A stretch of 64,000 nt of DNA. It comes from Methylobacterium sp. FF17. Its GTDB lineage: Bacteria > Pseudomonadota > Alphaproteobacteria > Rhizobiales > Beijerinckiaceae. The stretch lies in NCBI RefSeq assembly GCF_025813715.1, contig NZ_CP107532.1, positions 3,054,001 through 3,118,000 on the forward strand, read 5' to 3'. The translations under genes and the position numbers were made by a program. Positions 43,501-52,287 of the stretch are shown here, piece by piece. Within the stretch, counting starts at the first letter, position 1, and every line of letters starts with the position of its first letter. The notes beneath the pieces are model-generated. The model worked only from the letters and a program-made list of their open reading frames with translations. It searched no databases and was not told the DNA's origin.

Positions 43501-44902
43501 GCTCGCGGGTGAGGGGATCGACACCATCGAAAGCTGGGGCCATTACACCCTCTCGGCCAATGTCGAGAACCTGGTCCTGAAGGGCACAAACCTGATCGGT
43601 ACGGGCAATGAACTGGCCAATCGCATCACTGGTGGCAGCGGCAGGGATACGATCAACGGCAAGGCCGGAAACGACTGGCTGACTGGCGGAGCTGGCGCTG
43701 ATACCTTCGTGTTCGAGAAGGGCACTGGTCACGACGTGATCACCGACTTCGTCACGGACGGCGCAGCGCGCGACGTGGTCCAGCTGACAGGCTTTAATTA
43801 CACAAGCTTCAGTCAGATCCAGTCAAACATGATGCAGTTCGGCGCCGATACGCAGCTGGCCCTGTCTGATGGAAGTCACATCACTTTCTTGAGCCATTCT
43901 ATCAGTGACTTTGTTGCGGAGAATTTCGGTTACAAAACAAGCGTGCTGAACCCAAGGTATACGGTTTCAGGCTCGCCGGTCGCCAAGGAGGGCGGTGACC
44001 TGGTCTTCACGATTAGCCGCACCGATGACTCCGGAGCACAAACTGTTGGCTTTGCTTGGGGAGGTTCAGCGACTGCTGGATCAGATTACGCCAGTCCGAA
44101 TGGAGTGGTCACTTTCGCAGCAGGCGAGCTGTCCAAACAGGTCGTTCTGACTACTTACGCCGATGCGATTGCGGAAGGTAGCGAGAGCGTTGTGTTGAGC
44201 CTGACTGAGATCACCGGTCCAGGTACGTTCAGCTCCTCTGATAGTGCGACTGGTATGATCGTCGATTTGAGCGGCCAACCTGTCCCGACGCAGCCGCTTA
44301 TGTCCGGAAAGGCTGGCAGCTACATCTATGGCACCAGCGCTAATGATACGCTTTTGGGTGACAAGTCCAACAACTACCTGACGGGAGGCGCTGGTCAGGA
44401 CAAGGCGTACGGTGGTGCAGGCGATGACACCTACGATGTGGAGGGCATGGGCGACACGGTCGTCGAGCTCGCGGGTGAGGGGATCGACACCATCGAAAGC
44501 TGGGGCCATTACACCCTCTCGGCCAATGTCGAGAACCTGGTCCTGAAGGGCACAAACCTGATCGGTACGGGCAATGAACTGGCCAATCGCATCACTGGTG
44601 GCAGCGGCAGGGATACGATCAACGGCAAGGCCGGAAACGACTGGCTGACTGGCGGAGCTGGCGCTGATACCTTCGTGTTCGAGAAGGGCACTGGTCACGA
44701 CGTGATCACCGACTTCGTCACGGACGGCGCAGCGCGCGACGTGGTCCAGCTGACAGGCTTTAATTACACAAGCTTCAGTCAGATCCAGTCAAACATGATG
44801 CAGTTCGGCGCCGATACGCAGCTGGCCCTGTCTGATGGAAGTCACATCACTTTCTTGAACAAGACCATTGGACAGTTTAGCTCAGATGCTTTTATATTGT
44901 AG
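40559..44902 (+). CDS. Secreted GH26-type glycanase with RTX and Calx-beta repeats
   Basis: 1447 aa from a TTG start. The N-terminal catalytic domain (about 1-300) resembles GH26 beta-mannanases: acid/base Glu108 in VRLGWEMNGNWFPW and nucleophile Glu218 in ISFTEWGVS. It is followed by RTX calcium-binding blocks (GGxGxDxxx type: GGKGDDGYVVDN, GGIGNDVLEGRGGNDILIGG) alternating with three Calx-beta modules (YSVSAPTVVQEGG, YSISGAPSIEEGG, YTVSGSPVAKEGG). There is no N-terminal signal peptide; the C-terminal RTX block and hydrophobic end (SSDAFIL) indicate type I (PrsDE-like) secretion. No transporter is nearby. Two RTX blocks, at 43352 and 44318, are nearly identical. Role inferred: trimming or remodelling of the EPS outside the cell. 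It faces a paralogue at 49950. Confidence 0.85.
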   Translation: MSELAIYAGNTPAEVTAFEQWLGRPVDRASLFLDRTNWKAFDGSIDYIASQWADHDRAMLISIPLLTIGSNLAAAANGDYNDHWLKAAQSFNNLRPDGELIYVRLGWEMNGNWFPWSAQGQPGNYIAAWKEVVDIFRSISDRFRFEWAPNVGEQGMNPVDAYPGDDYVDVVGVTVYKGTTGGTGDALAAWDHDVNMNYGLQWQADFAAVHNKPISFTEWGVSTDDSGPYIQKMADWVSSHNTAYQSYWDTNTGYRAELSNGQHPTVGEAYRDAFGSGYPTITGTVGDDVLQGTDGSDLIDGGLGSNAMYGGKGDDGYVVDNVGDTIVELPGEGYDWVTSTLATYTLPDNVEGLTIRRDSGATAIGNSLNNRLIGGIGNDVLEGRGGNDILIGGGGKDIFVFYPESGSSADSIMDFRPGIGGDVVRLIDLGFMSFASIQAGLRDYSEGAVLTLPSGDTILFRGVLSEKLTAENFEFSGALASRPIWNPYEPPVGPNLKTAYFGGTPGNDVLVGTDRDDTLEGNGGADKMSGGKGNDTYVVDSNSASVTEKTGEGIDTIVSYVNSYILPSNVENLVLKKADGQIGQGNELNNRITGGNGADTLIGAGGNDFLTGGGGSDTFFFSAGSGHDVIADFQAGPGLGDLVQLQNYGFTSFNHIKSYMTQYDEGVVLRMPGHDDTILFRGLKISSFVADDFKFSGNAAAIYSVSAPTVVQEGGVVQFTLSRNNDVSQIERVSFSISGSMTPGVDYTPIDNFVWFKDWERSKIISISTLSDNLVEGNESLTLTLASTNGAGLIAVDPSKNSATTIVADATPVPVYSISGAPSIEEGGVMAFTVTRTSDDGAQTVNYGLTGTATSGADYTTPSGSIMFAAGELSKQIILQTKVDPVVEGDENIVVTLTSTTGTGYVGPQSAATGIIIDNVLPEPPLSAKPTSYIYGTSGNDTLLGDKSNNYLTGGAGQDKAYGGAGDDTYDVEGMGDTVVELAGEGIDTIESWGHYTLSANVENLVLKGTNLIGTGNELANRITGGSGRDTINGKAGNDWLTGGAGADTFVFEKGTGHDVITDFVTDGAARDVVQLTGFNYTSFSQIQSNMMQFGADTQLALSDGSHITFLSHSISDFVAENFGYKTSVLNPRYTVSGSPVAKEGGDLVFTISRTDDSGAQTVGFAWGGSATAGSDYASPNGVVTFAAGELSKQVVLTTYADAIAEGSESVVLSLTEITGPGTFSSSDSATGMIVDLSGQPVPTQPLMSGKAGSYIYGTSANDTLLGDKSNNYLTGGAGQDKAYGGAGDDTYDVEGMGDTVVELAGEGIDTIESWGHYTLSANVENLVLKGTNLIGTGNELANRITGGSGRDTINGKAGNDWLTGGAGADTFVFEKGTGHDVITDFVTDGAARDVVQLTGFNYTSFSQIQSNMMQFGADTQLALSDGSHITFLNKTIGQFSSDAFIL
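43352..43896 (+). repeat. RTX-block repeat, unit 1 (about 545 bp)
   Basis: Nearly identical to unit 2 at 44318, 966 bases downstream, in frame. It codes for an entire RTX block from SYIYGTSGNDTLLGDKSNN to DGSHITFL. The intervening Calx-beta segment is not duplicated to the same degree. Confidence 0.85.
44318..44862 (+). repeat. RTX-block repeat, unit 2
   Basis: Second copy of the above; differs at only a few bases near the start and diverges after HITFL, where unit 2 ends the protein. Confidence 0.85.
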
Positions 44903-45273
44903 ACAGCAAGCTACTGCTCCTCAAATTTAGGGTAAAGAATCGTTTTGCAGCCTACCTACAATTAGAGTAGAATATATCTATGGTAGAGTAGGCTGCAAAA
45001 CAATAGGATTTCAGGAGGTCAATACGGTTTGAAGATAGCGCAGATCAAGCTTGTTTTGCGACTTATACTAGACTTCGACGAGCCTGACTCATCGAGGTCT
45101 GCCCGCGCGACGGCGCGGCGGCTTTCGTCCGCCGGACCTCAGTGAGACCGACTTATGGGTCAGGCTCACTGAGACTTGGTATTACATCGCGGTTCGCGAC
45201 GGACCCCGTTTGCGATAGAGTTAGCAGAAGCGCGATACAAGGCGGGGTGCAGTGGGCGGCCTGAGGTCCGTAT
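44903..45273. terminator. Convergent intergenic region with two hairpins
   Basis: Both glycanase genes end into this 371-bp gap. GTTTTGCAGCCTAC at 44942-44955 pairs perfectly with 44988-45001, with four more pairs after a bulge. CTCAGTGAG at 45138-45146 pairs with CTCACTGAG at 45165-45173. Neither has a long T-run, but the first stem is flanked by T- and A-rich tracts in both directions. They are candidate terminators; the first could also be a repeat of another kind. Confidence 0.5.
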
Positions 45274-48200
45274 CTAGAGCATGAAGTCGCCGGCGTGGAA
45301 GTCAGCCACCTTGTGGTTGAGGAAAGTGACGCTGCTGTCGTCGGAGAGCTTGAGCAGTGTGTCCGCGCCCACCTGGATCAGCCCCGCTCGCACCTGGGCG
45401 AAAGAGGCGAAGTCGAAGCCCACGAGCTTGACCAAATCCTGCCCGGCGCCCGTGGTGACAAAGTCGGTGATCACATCGTGGCCCGTGGCGCGCTCGAACA
45501 CGAAGGTGTCGGTGCCCGTGCCGCCCGTGAGCCAATCGTTGCCAGCTTTGCCATTGAGCGTGTCATTGCCCCTGCCGCCTTCGATGCGATTGGCTAGCTC
45601 GTTCCCCGTGCCGGTCAGGTTTAGGCCCAGGAGCTTCAGGTTCTCGACATTGGCTGAAAGCGTGTAGTGGCCCCAGCTCTCGACCGTGTCGATGCCCTCA
45701 TTCGCCAGCTCGATGACCTTGTCGTTCATGCTCTCGACGTTGTAGGTGTCGTCACCTTTGCCGCCCTTCGCCGTGTCCTGACCAGCCTCGCCGATCAGGT
45801 AGTTATTGAACTTGTCGCCGTTCAGGGTGTCGTTGCCGGAGGTGCCGTAGATCCAGCTGGCAGCCTTGCCCGACTCCGACGGAGGCGTGGGCCGCGGATC
45901 GAGGATGCTGCCGGTAGCCGTGCTCTCCGCACCGAGCGTCCCGGTTCCGGTGACGCCGCTTAGAGTCACCATCACGCTCTCGCTGCCCTCGACCAGGTCA
46001 TCGACCTTTGTGGCCAGGGCGAGTTGCTTGGTTAGTTCGCCAGCCGCGAACGTCACCGCGCCGCTCGGAGCCGCGTAGTCGAGACCCGAAGTCGCAGTGC
46101 CGCTTAGCTTATAGTTCAGCGTCTTCACTCCATCATCACTGTTGCGGCTGAGCGTGAATACCAGGTTGCCACCCTCCTCCGCAGAGGGCGAGCCTGTGAT
46201 TGTGTAGATTGGACTTGGCACAGCAATTACCGCGATAGGTTTTGCGGCCATACTCGAAGAGTCGGTGATGCCGGGACCGACGGCCTCGATCATCCCGAAA
46301 TGTGTGGCCGTGAAGTCGCTGACTTTGTGGTTGAGGAAGGTGACGCTGCCTTCGTCGGAAAGCTTGAGCACCGTGTCCGCGCCCACCTGAGTCAGCGCCG
46401 CTTGAACCTGGGCGAAGGAGGCGAAGTCGTAGCCCGAGAGCTTGACCACGTCCTGCTGCGTGCCGCTGGTGGTGAAGTCAGTGACGACATCGTGGCCGCT
46501 GCCGATCTCGAACACGAAGGTGTCGGCGCCTGCCCCGCCGGTGAGCCAGTCGTTGCCGCCCTTGCCGTTGAGGATGTCGGCGCCCTTGCTGCCGATAATC
46601 AGGTTGGCGAGATCGTTGCCGATGCCGGTCTGACCTGTGCCGAGCAGCTTCAGGTTCTCGACATGGGCCGAGAGCGTGTAGGTCGGCGCCCAGCTCTCAA
46701 CCGTGTCGATGCCCTCGTTGGCGTACTCGACGACAACGTCGTTGGCCTGATCGACCACGTAGGTGTCGTCGCCCACGCCACCCTTCATCGTATCCTGACC
46801 GGCAGCGCCGTTGAGCGAGTTGTTGCGGGCATCCCCCACCAGCGTGTCGCTGCCGTTCGTGCCCACCACCCAGTTTACTGGCGAGGCCGACTCTCGCGGC
46901 TGCGGCATCGCCGTTGTGGTCGCATCGACAAGGGTTCCCGTAGCGCTTGCCGTGCTGATTGTGCCGGCTCCAGTGACGCCACTGAGCGTGACCACCACGC
47001 TCTCGTTGCCCTCGAGCAGGGCATCGGCCTTGGTGGTCACGACGATCTGCTTGGTCAGCTCGCCGGGCGCGAAGGTCACGCTGCCACTCGGGGCGTCGTA
47101 GTCGAGGCCCGAGGTCGCCGTGCCGCCCAGGCGATAGCTCAAGGTCTGAGCCCCGTTGTCGTCGCTGCGGCTGACGGTGAAGACCAGATCGGCACCCTCC
47201 GCCACCTTGGGCTGGCCCGTGATCGTGTAGGTCGGGTTTGGCAGCTTGAAGTGGCTTGCCGCGAAGTCGCTGACCTTGTGGTTGAGGAAGGTGACGCTGC
47301 TGTCGTCCGAGAGCTTGAGCAGCGTGTCCGCGCCCACCTGGGTCAGCGCCGCCCGGATCTGGGCGAAGGAAGCGAAGTCGTAGCCTGAGAGCTTGACCAC
47401 GTCCTGCTGCGTGCCGCTGGTGGCAAAATCTCGAACCACATCGTGGCCAGAACCGATCTCGAACACGAAGGTGTCAGCGCCTGCCCCGCCGGTGAGCCAG
47501 TCGTTGCCGCCCTTGCCGTTGAGGATGTCGTTGCCCGCCCCGCCGGTGATCCCGTTGGCGAGCTCGTTGCCGATGCCGGTCTGACCTGTGCCGAGCAGCT
47601 TCAGGTTCTCGACATGAGCCGAGAGCGTGTAGGTCGGCGCCCAGCTCTCAACCGTGTCGATGCCCTCGTTGGCGTACTCGACGACAACGTCGTTGGCCTG
47701 ATCGACCACGTAGGTGTCGTCGCCCACGCCACCCTTCATCGTATCCTGACCGGCAGCGCCGTTGAGCGAGTTGTTGCGGGCATCCCCCACCAGCGTGTCG
47801 CTGCCGTTCGTGCCCACCACCCAGTTTACTGGCGAGGCCGACTCTCGCGGCTGCGGCATCGCCGTTGTGGTCGCATCGACAAGGGTTCCCGTAGCGCTTG
47901 CCGTGCTGATTGTGCCGGCTCCAGTGACGCCACTGAGCGTGACCACCACGCTCTCGTTGCCCTCGAGCAGGGCATCGGCCTTGGTGGTCACGACGATCTG
48001 CTTGGTCAGCTCGCCGGGCGCGAAGGTCACGCTGCCACTCGGGGCGTCGTAGTCGAGGCCCGAGGTCGCCGTGCCGCCCAGGCGATAGCTCAAGGTCTGA
48101 GCCCCGTTGTCGTCGCTGCGGCTGACGGTGAAGACCAGATCGGCACCCTCCGCCACCTTGGGCTGGCCCGTGATCGTGTAGGTCGGGTTTGGCAGCTTGA

Positions 48201-49950
48201 AGTGGCTTGCCGCGAAGTCGCTGACCTTGTGGTTGAGGAAGGTGACGCTGCTGTCGTCCGAGAGCTTGAGCAGCGTGTCCGCGCCCACCTGGGTCAGCGC
48301 CGCCCGGATCTGGGCGAAGGAAGCGAAGTCGTAGCCTGAGAGCTTGACCACGTCCTGCTGCGTGCCGCTGGTGGCAAAATCTCGAACCACATCGTGGCCA
48401 GAACCGATCTCGAACACGAAGGTGTCAGCGCCTGCCCCGCCGGTGAGCCAGTCGTTGCCGCCCTTGCCGTTGAGGATGTCGTTGCCCGCCCCGCCGGTGA
48501 TCCCGTTGGCGAGCTCGTTGCCGATGCCGGTCTGACCTGTGCCGAGCAGCTTCAGGTTCTCGACATGAGCCGAGAGCGTGTAGGTCGGCGCCCAGCTCTC
48601 AACCGTGTCGATGCCCTCGTTGGCGTACTCGACGACAACGTCGTTGGCCTGATCGACCACGTAGGTGTCGTCGCCCACGCCACCCTTCATCGTATCCTGA
48701 CCGGCAGCGCCGTTGAGCGAGTTGTTGCGGGCATCCCCCACCAGCGTGTCGCTGCCGTTCGTGCCCACGATCCAGTTCACAGGCGCAGCCGAGGCCGGCG
48801 CATCGTGGCTCTCGGTGACCGTCAGCGACACCTTGGTCAGATTGCCGGCGCTCGACGGATCTCGGGGCGCGTAGGTGAAGCTGTCGGCGCCACTATAGTT
48901 TAAGTCCGGCACGTAGGTGAACGAGCCGTCGGCATTGAGCGTGAGTTTGCCATGCGCAGGTCCGTCCACCAGCATGGCCAGCAGGGCGTCGCTGTTGGCG
49001 TCGGTGTCGTTACCGATTACGCCGGCCTCTGCGGAGACCCGCAAAATACCGTTCTCGTCAAGCGTGTAGGCGTCGGCATGCCCGACCGGTGCGACGTTGT
49101 TGGAGTTCGGCGCTGTCCCGAACGCGGCCTTGTAGGCAGCGGCTTCGGCGGCATTCTGGGGATTGGAGCCGTCGCTGATCTTGCTCGGCATCTCGTTGTT
49201 GTCGTCCCAGTAGCTCTGGTAGAGCACGTTGTGGCTCTGGAACCACTCGGCGGCCTTGGTGATGTAGGGGGCGGCATTGTCGGCCTTGATGCCCCATTCG
49301 GCGTAGGCCGTAGGCTTGCCGTGCTGAGCCGCAAAGCTCTCCAGCCACTGCAGCCCGTAGTCCCGCTTGACCATGTAGTCCCAGGCCGCGAGCGGGTCCT
49401 TCGGGTCCCAGGCTGTGTTGAGGTAGAAGTCCATGCCGATGACGTCGACATAGGCGTCACCAGGGTAGGCCTTGGCCGGGTCCATGCCCTGGTGGCCGAC
49501 ATTCACGTTCCACTCGAAGACGAACTTGTCCGAGACGGAGCGGAAGGCATCGACCATGTTGCGGTAGGTCTGGATGAAGTCGCCTTCCTTGCCCTTGGCA
49601 GCCCAGGGCATCCAGCCGCCGTTGAACTCCTCGCCGAAGCGAACAAAGATCTTTTCGTCGACGCTGCGGGTCTTCAGGATGCTCTGGGCGGCCTTAACGT
49701 AGTGGTCGTCATAGGCGCCGCTTGCAGCTTCGGCGAGGTTGCCGCCGAAGGCGAACATCGGAATGGTCCAGTTGATGGGCTTGTTCAGGGCCTGTAGCTG
49801 AGAGCCGACCCAGCCGATGCTCGAGTCATAGTCCCACCAGCTGCCGCGTCCGGTGTGCGCACGAACAAAGTCAACCGGCCGATCAAGCCAGCTCTCAAAC
49901 TTCAAAACGTCCTTGGCGGAATTGCCGACGTAGGCTCCCAGCAGCGTCAT
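45274..49950 (-). CDS. Secreted GH26-type glycanase with tandem RTX/Calx-beta modules
   Basis: 1558 aa from ATG 49950; a GTG one codon upstream is an alternative. The GH26-like domain (1 to about 275) has Glu in VRFGEEFNGGWMPW (108) and TAYAEWGIKA (218). A cadherin-like/VCBS segment follows (GVIGNDTDANSDALLAMLVD, about 310-380). Then come four RTX blocks separated by three Calx-beta modules (twice YTITGQPKVAEGA, once YTITGSPSAEEGG). The protein ends VADFHAGDFML, a type I secretion-like tail. Blocks in the middle are encoded by a 951-bp unit repeated almost perfectly. It is a paralogue of the facing gene with about 40-50 percent similarity in the catalytic domain by eye. Substrate unknown; mannose-containing EPS is a guess supported only by manC in the window. 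Confidence 0.85.
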   Translation of the reverse strand: MTLLGAYVGNSAKDVLKFESWLDRPVDFVRAHTGRGSWWDYDSSIGWVGSQLQALNKPINWTIPMFAFGGNLAEAASGAYDDHYVKAAQSILKTRSVDEKIFVRFGEEFNGGWMPWAAKGKEGDFIQTYRNMVDAFRSVSDKFVFEWNVNVGHQGMDPAKAYPGDAYVDVIGMDFYLNTAWDPKDPLAAWDYMVKRDYGLQWLESFAAQHGKPTAYAEWGIKADNAAPYITKAAEWFQSHNVLYQSYWDDNNEMPSKISDGSNPQNAAEAAAYKAAFGTAPNSNNVAPVGHADAYTLDENGILRVSAEAGVIGNDTDANSDALLAMLVDGPAHGKLTLNADGSFTYVPDLNYSGADSFTYAPRDPSSAGNLTKVSLTVTESHDAPASAAPVNWIVGTNGSDTLVGDARNNSLNGAAGQDTMKGGVGDDTYVVDQANDVVVEYANEGIDTVESWAPTYTLSAHVENLKLLGTGQTGIGNELANGITGGAGNDILNGKGGNDWLTGGAGADTFVFEIGSGHDVVRDFATSGTQQDVVKLSGYDFASFAQIRAALTQVGADTLLKLSDDSSVTFLNHKVSDFAASHFKLPNPTYTITGQPKVAEGADLVFTVSRSDDNGAQTLSYRLGGTATSGLDYDAPSGSVTFAPGELTKQIVVTTKADALLEGNESVVVTLSGVTGAGTISTASATGTLVDATTTAMPQPRESASPVNWVVGTNGSDTLVGDARNNSLNGAAGQDTMKGGVGDDTYVVDQANDVVVEYANEGIDTVESWAPTYTLSAHVENLKLLGTGQTGIGNELANGITGGAGNDILNGKGGNDWLTGGAGADTFVFEIGSGHDVVRDFATSGTQQDVVKLSGYDFASFAQIRAALTQVGADTLLKLSDDSSVTFLNHKVSDFAASHFKLPNPTYTITGQPKVAEGADLVFTVSRSDDNGAQTLSYRLGGTATSGLDYDAPSGSVTFAPGELTKQIVVTTKADALLEGNESVVVTLSGVTGAGTISTASATGTLVDATTTAMPQPRESASPVNWVVGTNGSDTLVGDARNNSLNGAAGQDTMKGGVGDDTYVVDQANDVVVEYANEGIDTVESWAPTYTLSAHVENLKLLGTGQTGIGNDLANLIIGSKGADILNGKGGNDWLTGGAGADTFVFEIGSGHDVVTDFTTSGTQQDVVKLSGYDFASFAQVQAALTQVGADTVLKLSDEGSVTFLNHKVSDFTATHFGMIEAVGPGITDSSSMAAKPIAVIAVPSPIYTITGSPSAEEGGNLVFTLSRNSDDGVKTLNYKLSGTATSGLDYAAPSGAVTFAAGELTKQLALATKVDDLVEGSESVMVTLSGVTGTGTLGAESTATGSILDPRPTPPSESGKAASWIYGTSGNDTLNGDKFNNYLIGEAGQDTAKGGKGDDTYNVESMNDKVIELANEGIDTVESWGHYTLSANVENLKLLGLNLTGTGNELANRIEGGRGNDTLNGKAGNDWLTGGTGTDTFVFERATGHDVITDFVTTGAGQDLVKLVGFDFASFAQVRAGLIQVGADTLLKLSDDSSVTFLNHKVADFHAGDFML
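46613..47563 (-). repeat. 951-bp tandem repeat, unit 1
   Basis: Matches 47564-48514 with almost no differences (one seen near 46661). Each unit encodes one Calx-beta module and one RTX block, 317 residues. Unit boundaries are arbitrary within the repeat; identity starts near 46613. Confidence 0.88.
47564..48514 (-). repeat. 951-bp tandem repeat, unit 2
   Basis: Second unit. The match continues into a partial third unit up to about 48767, after which the sequence diverges into the VCBS-like segment. Confidence 0.88.
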
Positions 49951-50429
49951 CACACATGCCCCAAACAGATGGCGATGTTTCGCCAGTGCGTGGATCGTAG
50001 GCTGAGCAGTTCTAAACCCGATTTTATAAAATCGGTAAAATGCACCGATAGTATGTACGTGAATATCAAGAATGACTAAATAACAAGTAACACACTAAAT
50101 AGTTTTTACTGATACATTTATTGTAACTGCAATAAACATTATCTTAATGGCATCTCTAATGTAATATGAAAAAAATTCCATAGGACTGAGTCTGTATCCC
50201 ACTCTATGCAGTAGTGTAAGTGTATTTACGCTCTAAGATCTCGTTTTATAATGCTTGGGTTCTTCTATCTGGTAAACATCATGGCTCTAGCGAGAACCAA
50301 GAAGGCGGATCCAGAAGACAGGCGGCCTCGTGGTCATGCGTGATCCAGCCGAAGATCTGATCGATGACCCAACCCGGGCTGTACCGCGGAGCCGTTCTGG
50401 CTCTTCCTGGGTTCGACGAACTTGACGGT
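49951..50429. promoter_or_regulatory. AT-rich leader of the second GH26-RTX gene, then IS debris
   Basis: The 300 bases upstream of the glycanase are strongly AT-rich and likely contain its promoter. From about 50270 the sequence becomes GC-rich and is probably degraded IS DNA. Confidence 0.45.
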
Positions 50430-50606
50430 GATGGTAGTGGCTGTTGAGGAGACCCTGATCCCGACCTTGAAGCAGGGTGACATGGTCGTGCTGGACAAGC
50501 TGCCGGCCCACAAAGTCAGCGGCATCCGAGAGCGCATCGAGGCAGCCGAAGCCCGGCTGCTCTACCTGCCCGCCTACTCACCCGACTTCAACCTCTGTAT
50601 GGATGG
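50430..50606 (+). pseudogene. IS630-family transposase fragment
   Basis: The plus strand reads VEETLIPTLKQGDMVVLDKL, PAHKVSGIRERIEAAEARLL and [11 protein letters not shown], the second Asp (VVLDKL) and the start of the Glu region, then stops abruptly at about 50606. Same family as the scraps at 22140-22400 and 54692-54785. Confidence 0.75.
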
Positions 50607-50733
50607 CTCCTGCGGGTCAAGGATGTCGGATCGGTATGGGTGAACTGGCCGGTTGCGGCCATGTATACGGCGTCTCATTTGCAGCGGGATCGCTGCGTTC
50701 CCTGATGAAGTCCACTTGGGGAATAAATCTCAC

Positions 50734-51850
50734 TCAATCGAGCGCGCTCGAAGCGCTTCGGATTGATCGGGGCGTCCTGGTTCTTCCTCTCCGTTTGTTC
50801 GCCATCACCTCACGTCGCCCTGACCGTTCGTCTAGCCCTTCAGCGGTGGTCGCCTGCGGCTGGTAGCGTGATCCGTCCTCGAGGACAGCAAAGATCGTTC
50901 TTGCCATGCGATGTGCCAACGCGATGGCGGCAACTTTTGTCTTCTTTCGGGTCAGCATGTCGGACAGCCAGTCCTGTCTCAGGCCGCACCTGGCTCTCAC
51001 CATGATCTGCGACATGGCGCCCAGATAGCGCAGCCGCCGAATATACCGGCTGCCCATCTTCGAGATTCGCCCGGCTTTCTGTTTGCCGCCCGTGGAATGG
51101 GGTTTGGGAGTCAGGCCGAGCCAGGCAGCGTAGTCTCTCGCGCACTCGAAGTTGCCGACGTCCGGCGTCGTCGCTGCGAAGGTCGTCGCCGAGAGCTTGC
51201 CGACGCCCGGGATCGTCACCAGACGCTGGCTCGTCTCACTTTGAGCGTGAGTCGCTTCGATCTTACGCGTCAACTGCTCGATCCGCGTGTCGGTGTCGGC
51301 CAACTGCTCGAAGAGGAGGCTGACAGGCAATCGAGCCGCTTCCGGCAACTGATGCATTTGCGTTCGCAGCCGGTCGACGTACTGCGCCCGTCGCTGCGAT
51401 GACGCCGAACTCCGTCATGTGGGCGCGGATCGCGTTGCAGAGCTGCGTGCGCTGGCGGACCAGAAGATCCCGCGTGCGGTGGAGAACCAAGACCGAAGAG
51501 CAAGCTTCGCTCGTCACGGCAACGAACCGCATGGAGGGACGCGTGACCGCTTCACAGATGGCGGCCGCGTTGGCTGCGTCCGTCTTCCCGCGCTTCACAT
51601 AGGGTTTCACGTAAGACGGCGGCATCAGCCGGACTGGGATTGCCCCATACCCTGAAGTCTGCGCCCCCAGTCATGAGCGCCTCCACAAGCCTCCATGCCG
51701 ATTAGACAGCGCGGCTGCTTCCCGAAAAACGCGAGCAGCTGGCTTCGACGGAGTTGGCGACGAACGAGAACCCGACCGCTTACATCGACACTGTGCATTT
51801 AAAAAAACGCTCTTCGCGAGGTCGATACCGACCGTAACAAGCTCGGACAT
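50734..51850 (-). pseudogene. IS110-family transposase (third type), frameshifted
   Basis: Starts MSELVTVGIDLAKSVF at 51850, loses frame after about 16 codons, and is picked up again at PPSYVKPYVKRGKTDAANAA (near 51620), RPSMRFVAVTSE, LVLHRTRDLLVRQRTQLCNA, then in another frame at TDTRIEQLTRKIEATH. The C-terminal half is complete: VTIPGVGKLSATTFAATTPD, YAAWLGLTPKPHSTGGKQK and GSRYIRRLRYLGAMSQIM with the conserved Ser. Different from the IS1111-type element of copies A and B. Not functional. Confidence 0.82.
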
Positions 51851-51951
51851 GGGTGTCTCCTCTGCTTGAGGCGACAACATCTCAACTATGCCCCTGGGAT
51901 TGCCCCGGTTTGGTGGACACCGAGAACGCTTTCGAGTGAGGTGTTTGTCCG

Positions 51952-52287
51952 ATGCCCAAGACCCGTCCGGCATACCCCGCCGAGTTCCGCCGGCAGATGG
52001 TCGATCTGGTCCGCGCCGGCCGTGATCCCACCGATCTGGCTCGCGAGTTCGAACCCTCGGGCCAGACTATTCGGAACTGGGTCGCCGAGGTCGACCGTAG
52101 CGAGGAACGCCGGGAGGAGAAGCTCCCAGGTGCCGATCCCGGCCTGACGACGGCCGAGCGCGACGAACTCATCCGGCTACGGCGTGAGAATCGTCAGTTG
52201 AAGCTGGAGCGCGATATCCTCTCTCCCGCGACAGCCTGGTTTGCGCGGGAGACCGGAGTTCTGCCGTCGGGGTCTTCCGGTTCATGA
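51952..52287 (+). CDS. IS3-family OrfA (second type)
   Basis: 111 aa: MPKTRPAYPAEFRRQMVDLV with helix-turn-helix LAREFEPSGQTIRNWVAEVD and a coiled coil RDELIRLRRENRQLKLERDI. It overlaps orfB by 4 bases (ATGA). Probably intact, but the partner orfB is not, so the element is dead. The probable left end (TGGACACCGAG) is near 51911. Confidence 0.85.
   Translation: MPKTRPAYPAEFRRQMVDLVRAGRDPTDLAREFEPSGQTIRNWVAEVDRSEERREEKLPGADPGLTTAERDELIRLRRENRQLKLERDILSPATAWFARETGVLPSGSSGS

Noticed and set aside
46613..48767. A repeat array that might suggest CRISPR or a satellite
   Set aside because: The 951-bp unit is coding and in frame within an RTX protein; there are no short repeats with unique spacers.
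46300..48903. Long plus-strand frames opposite the second glycanase gene
   Set aside because: They repeat with the 951-bp period and mirror the real minus-strand gene, so they are shadows.
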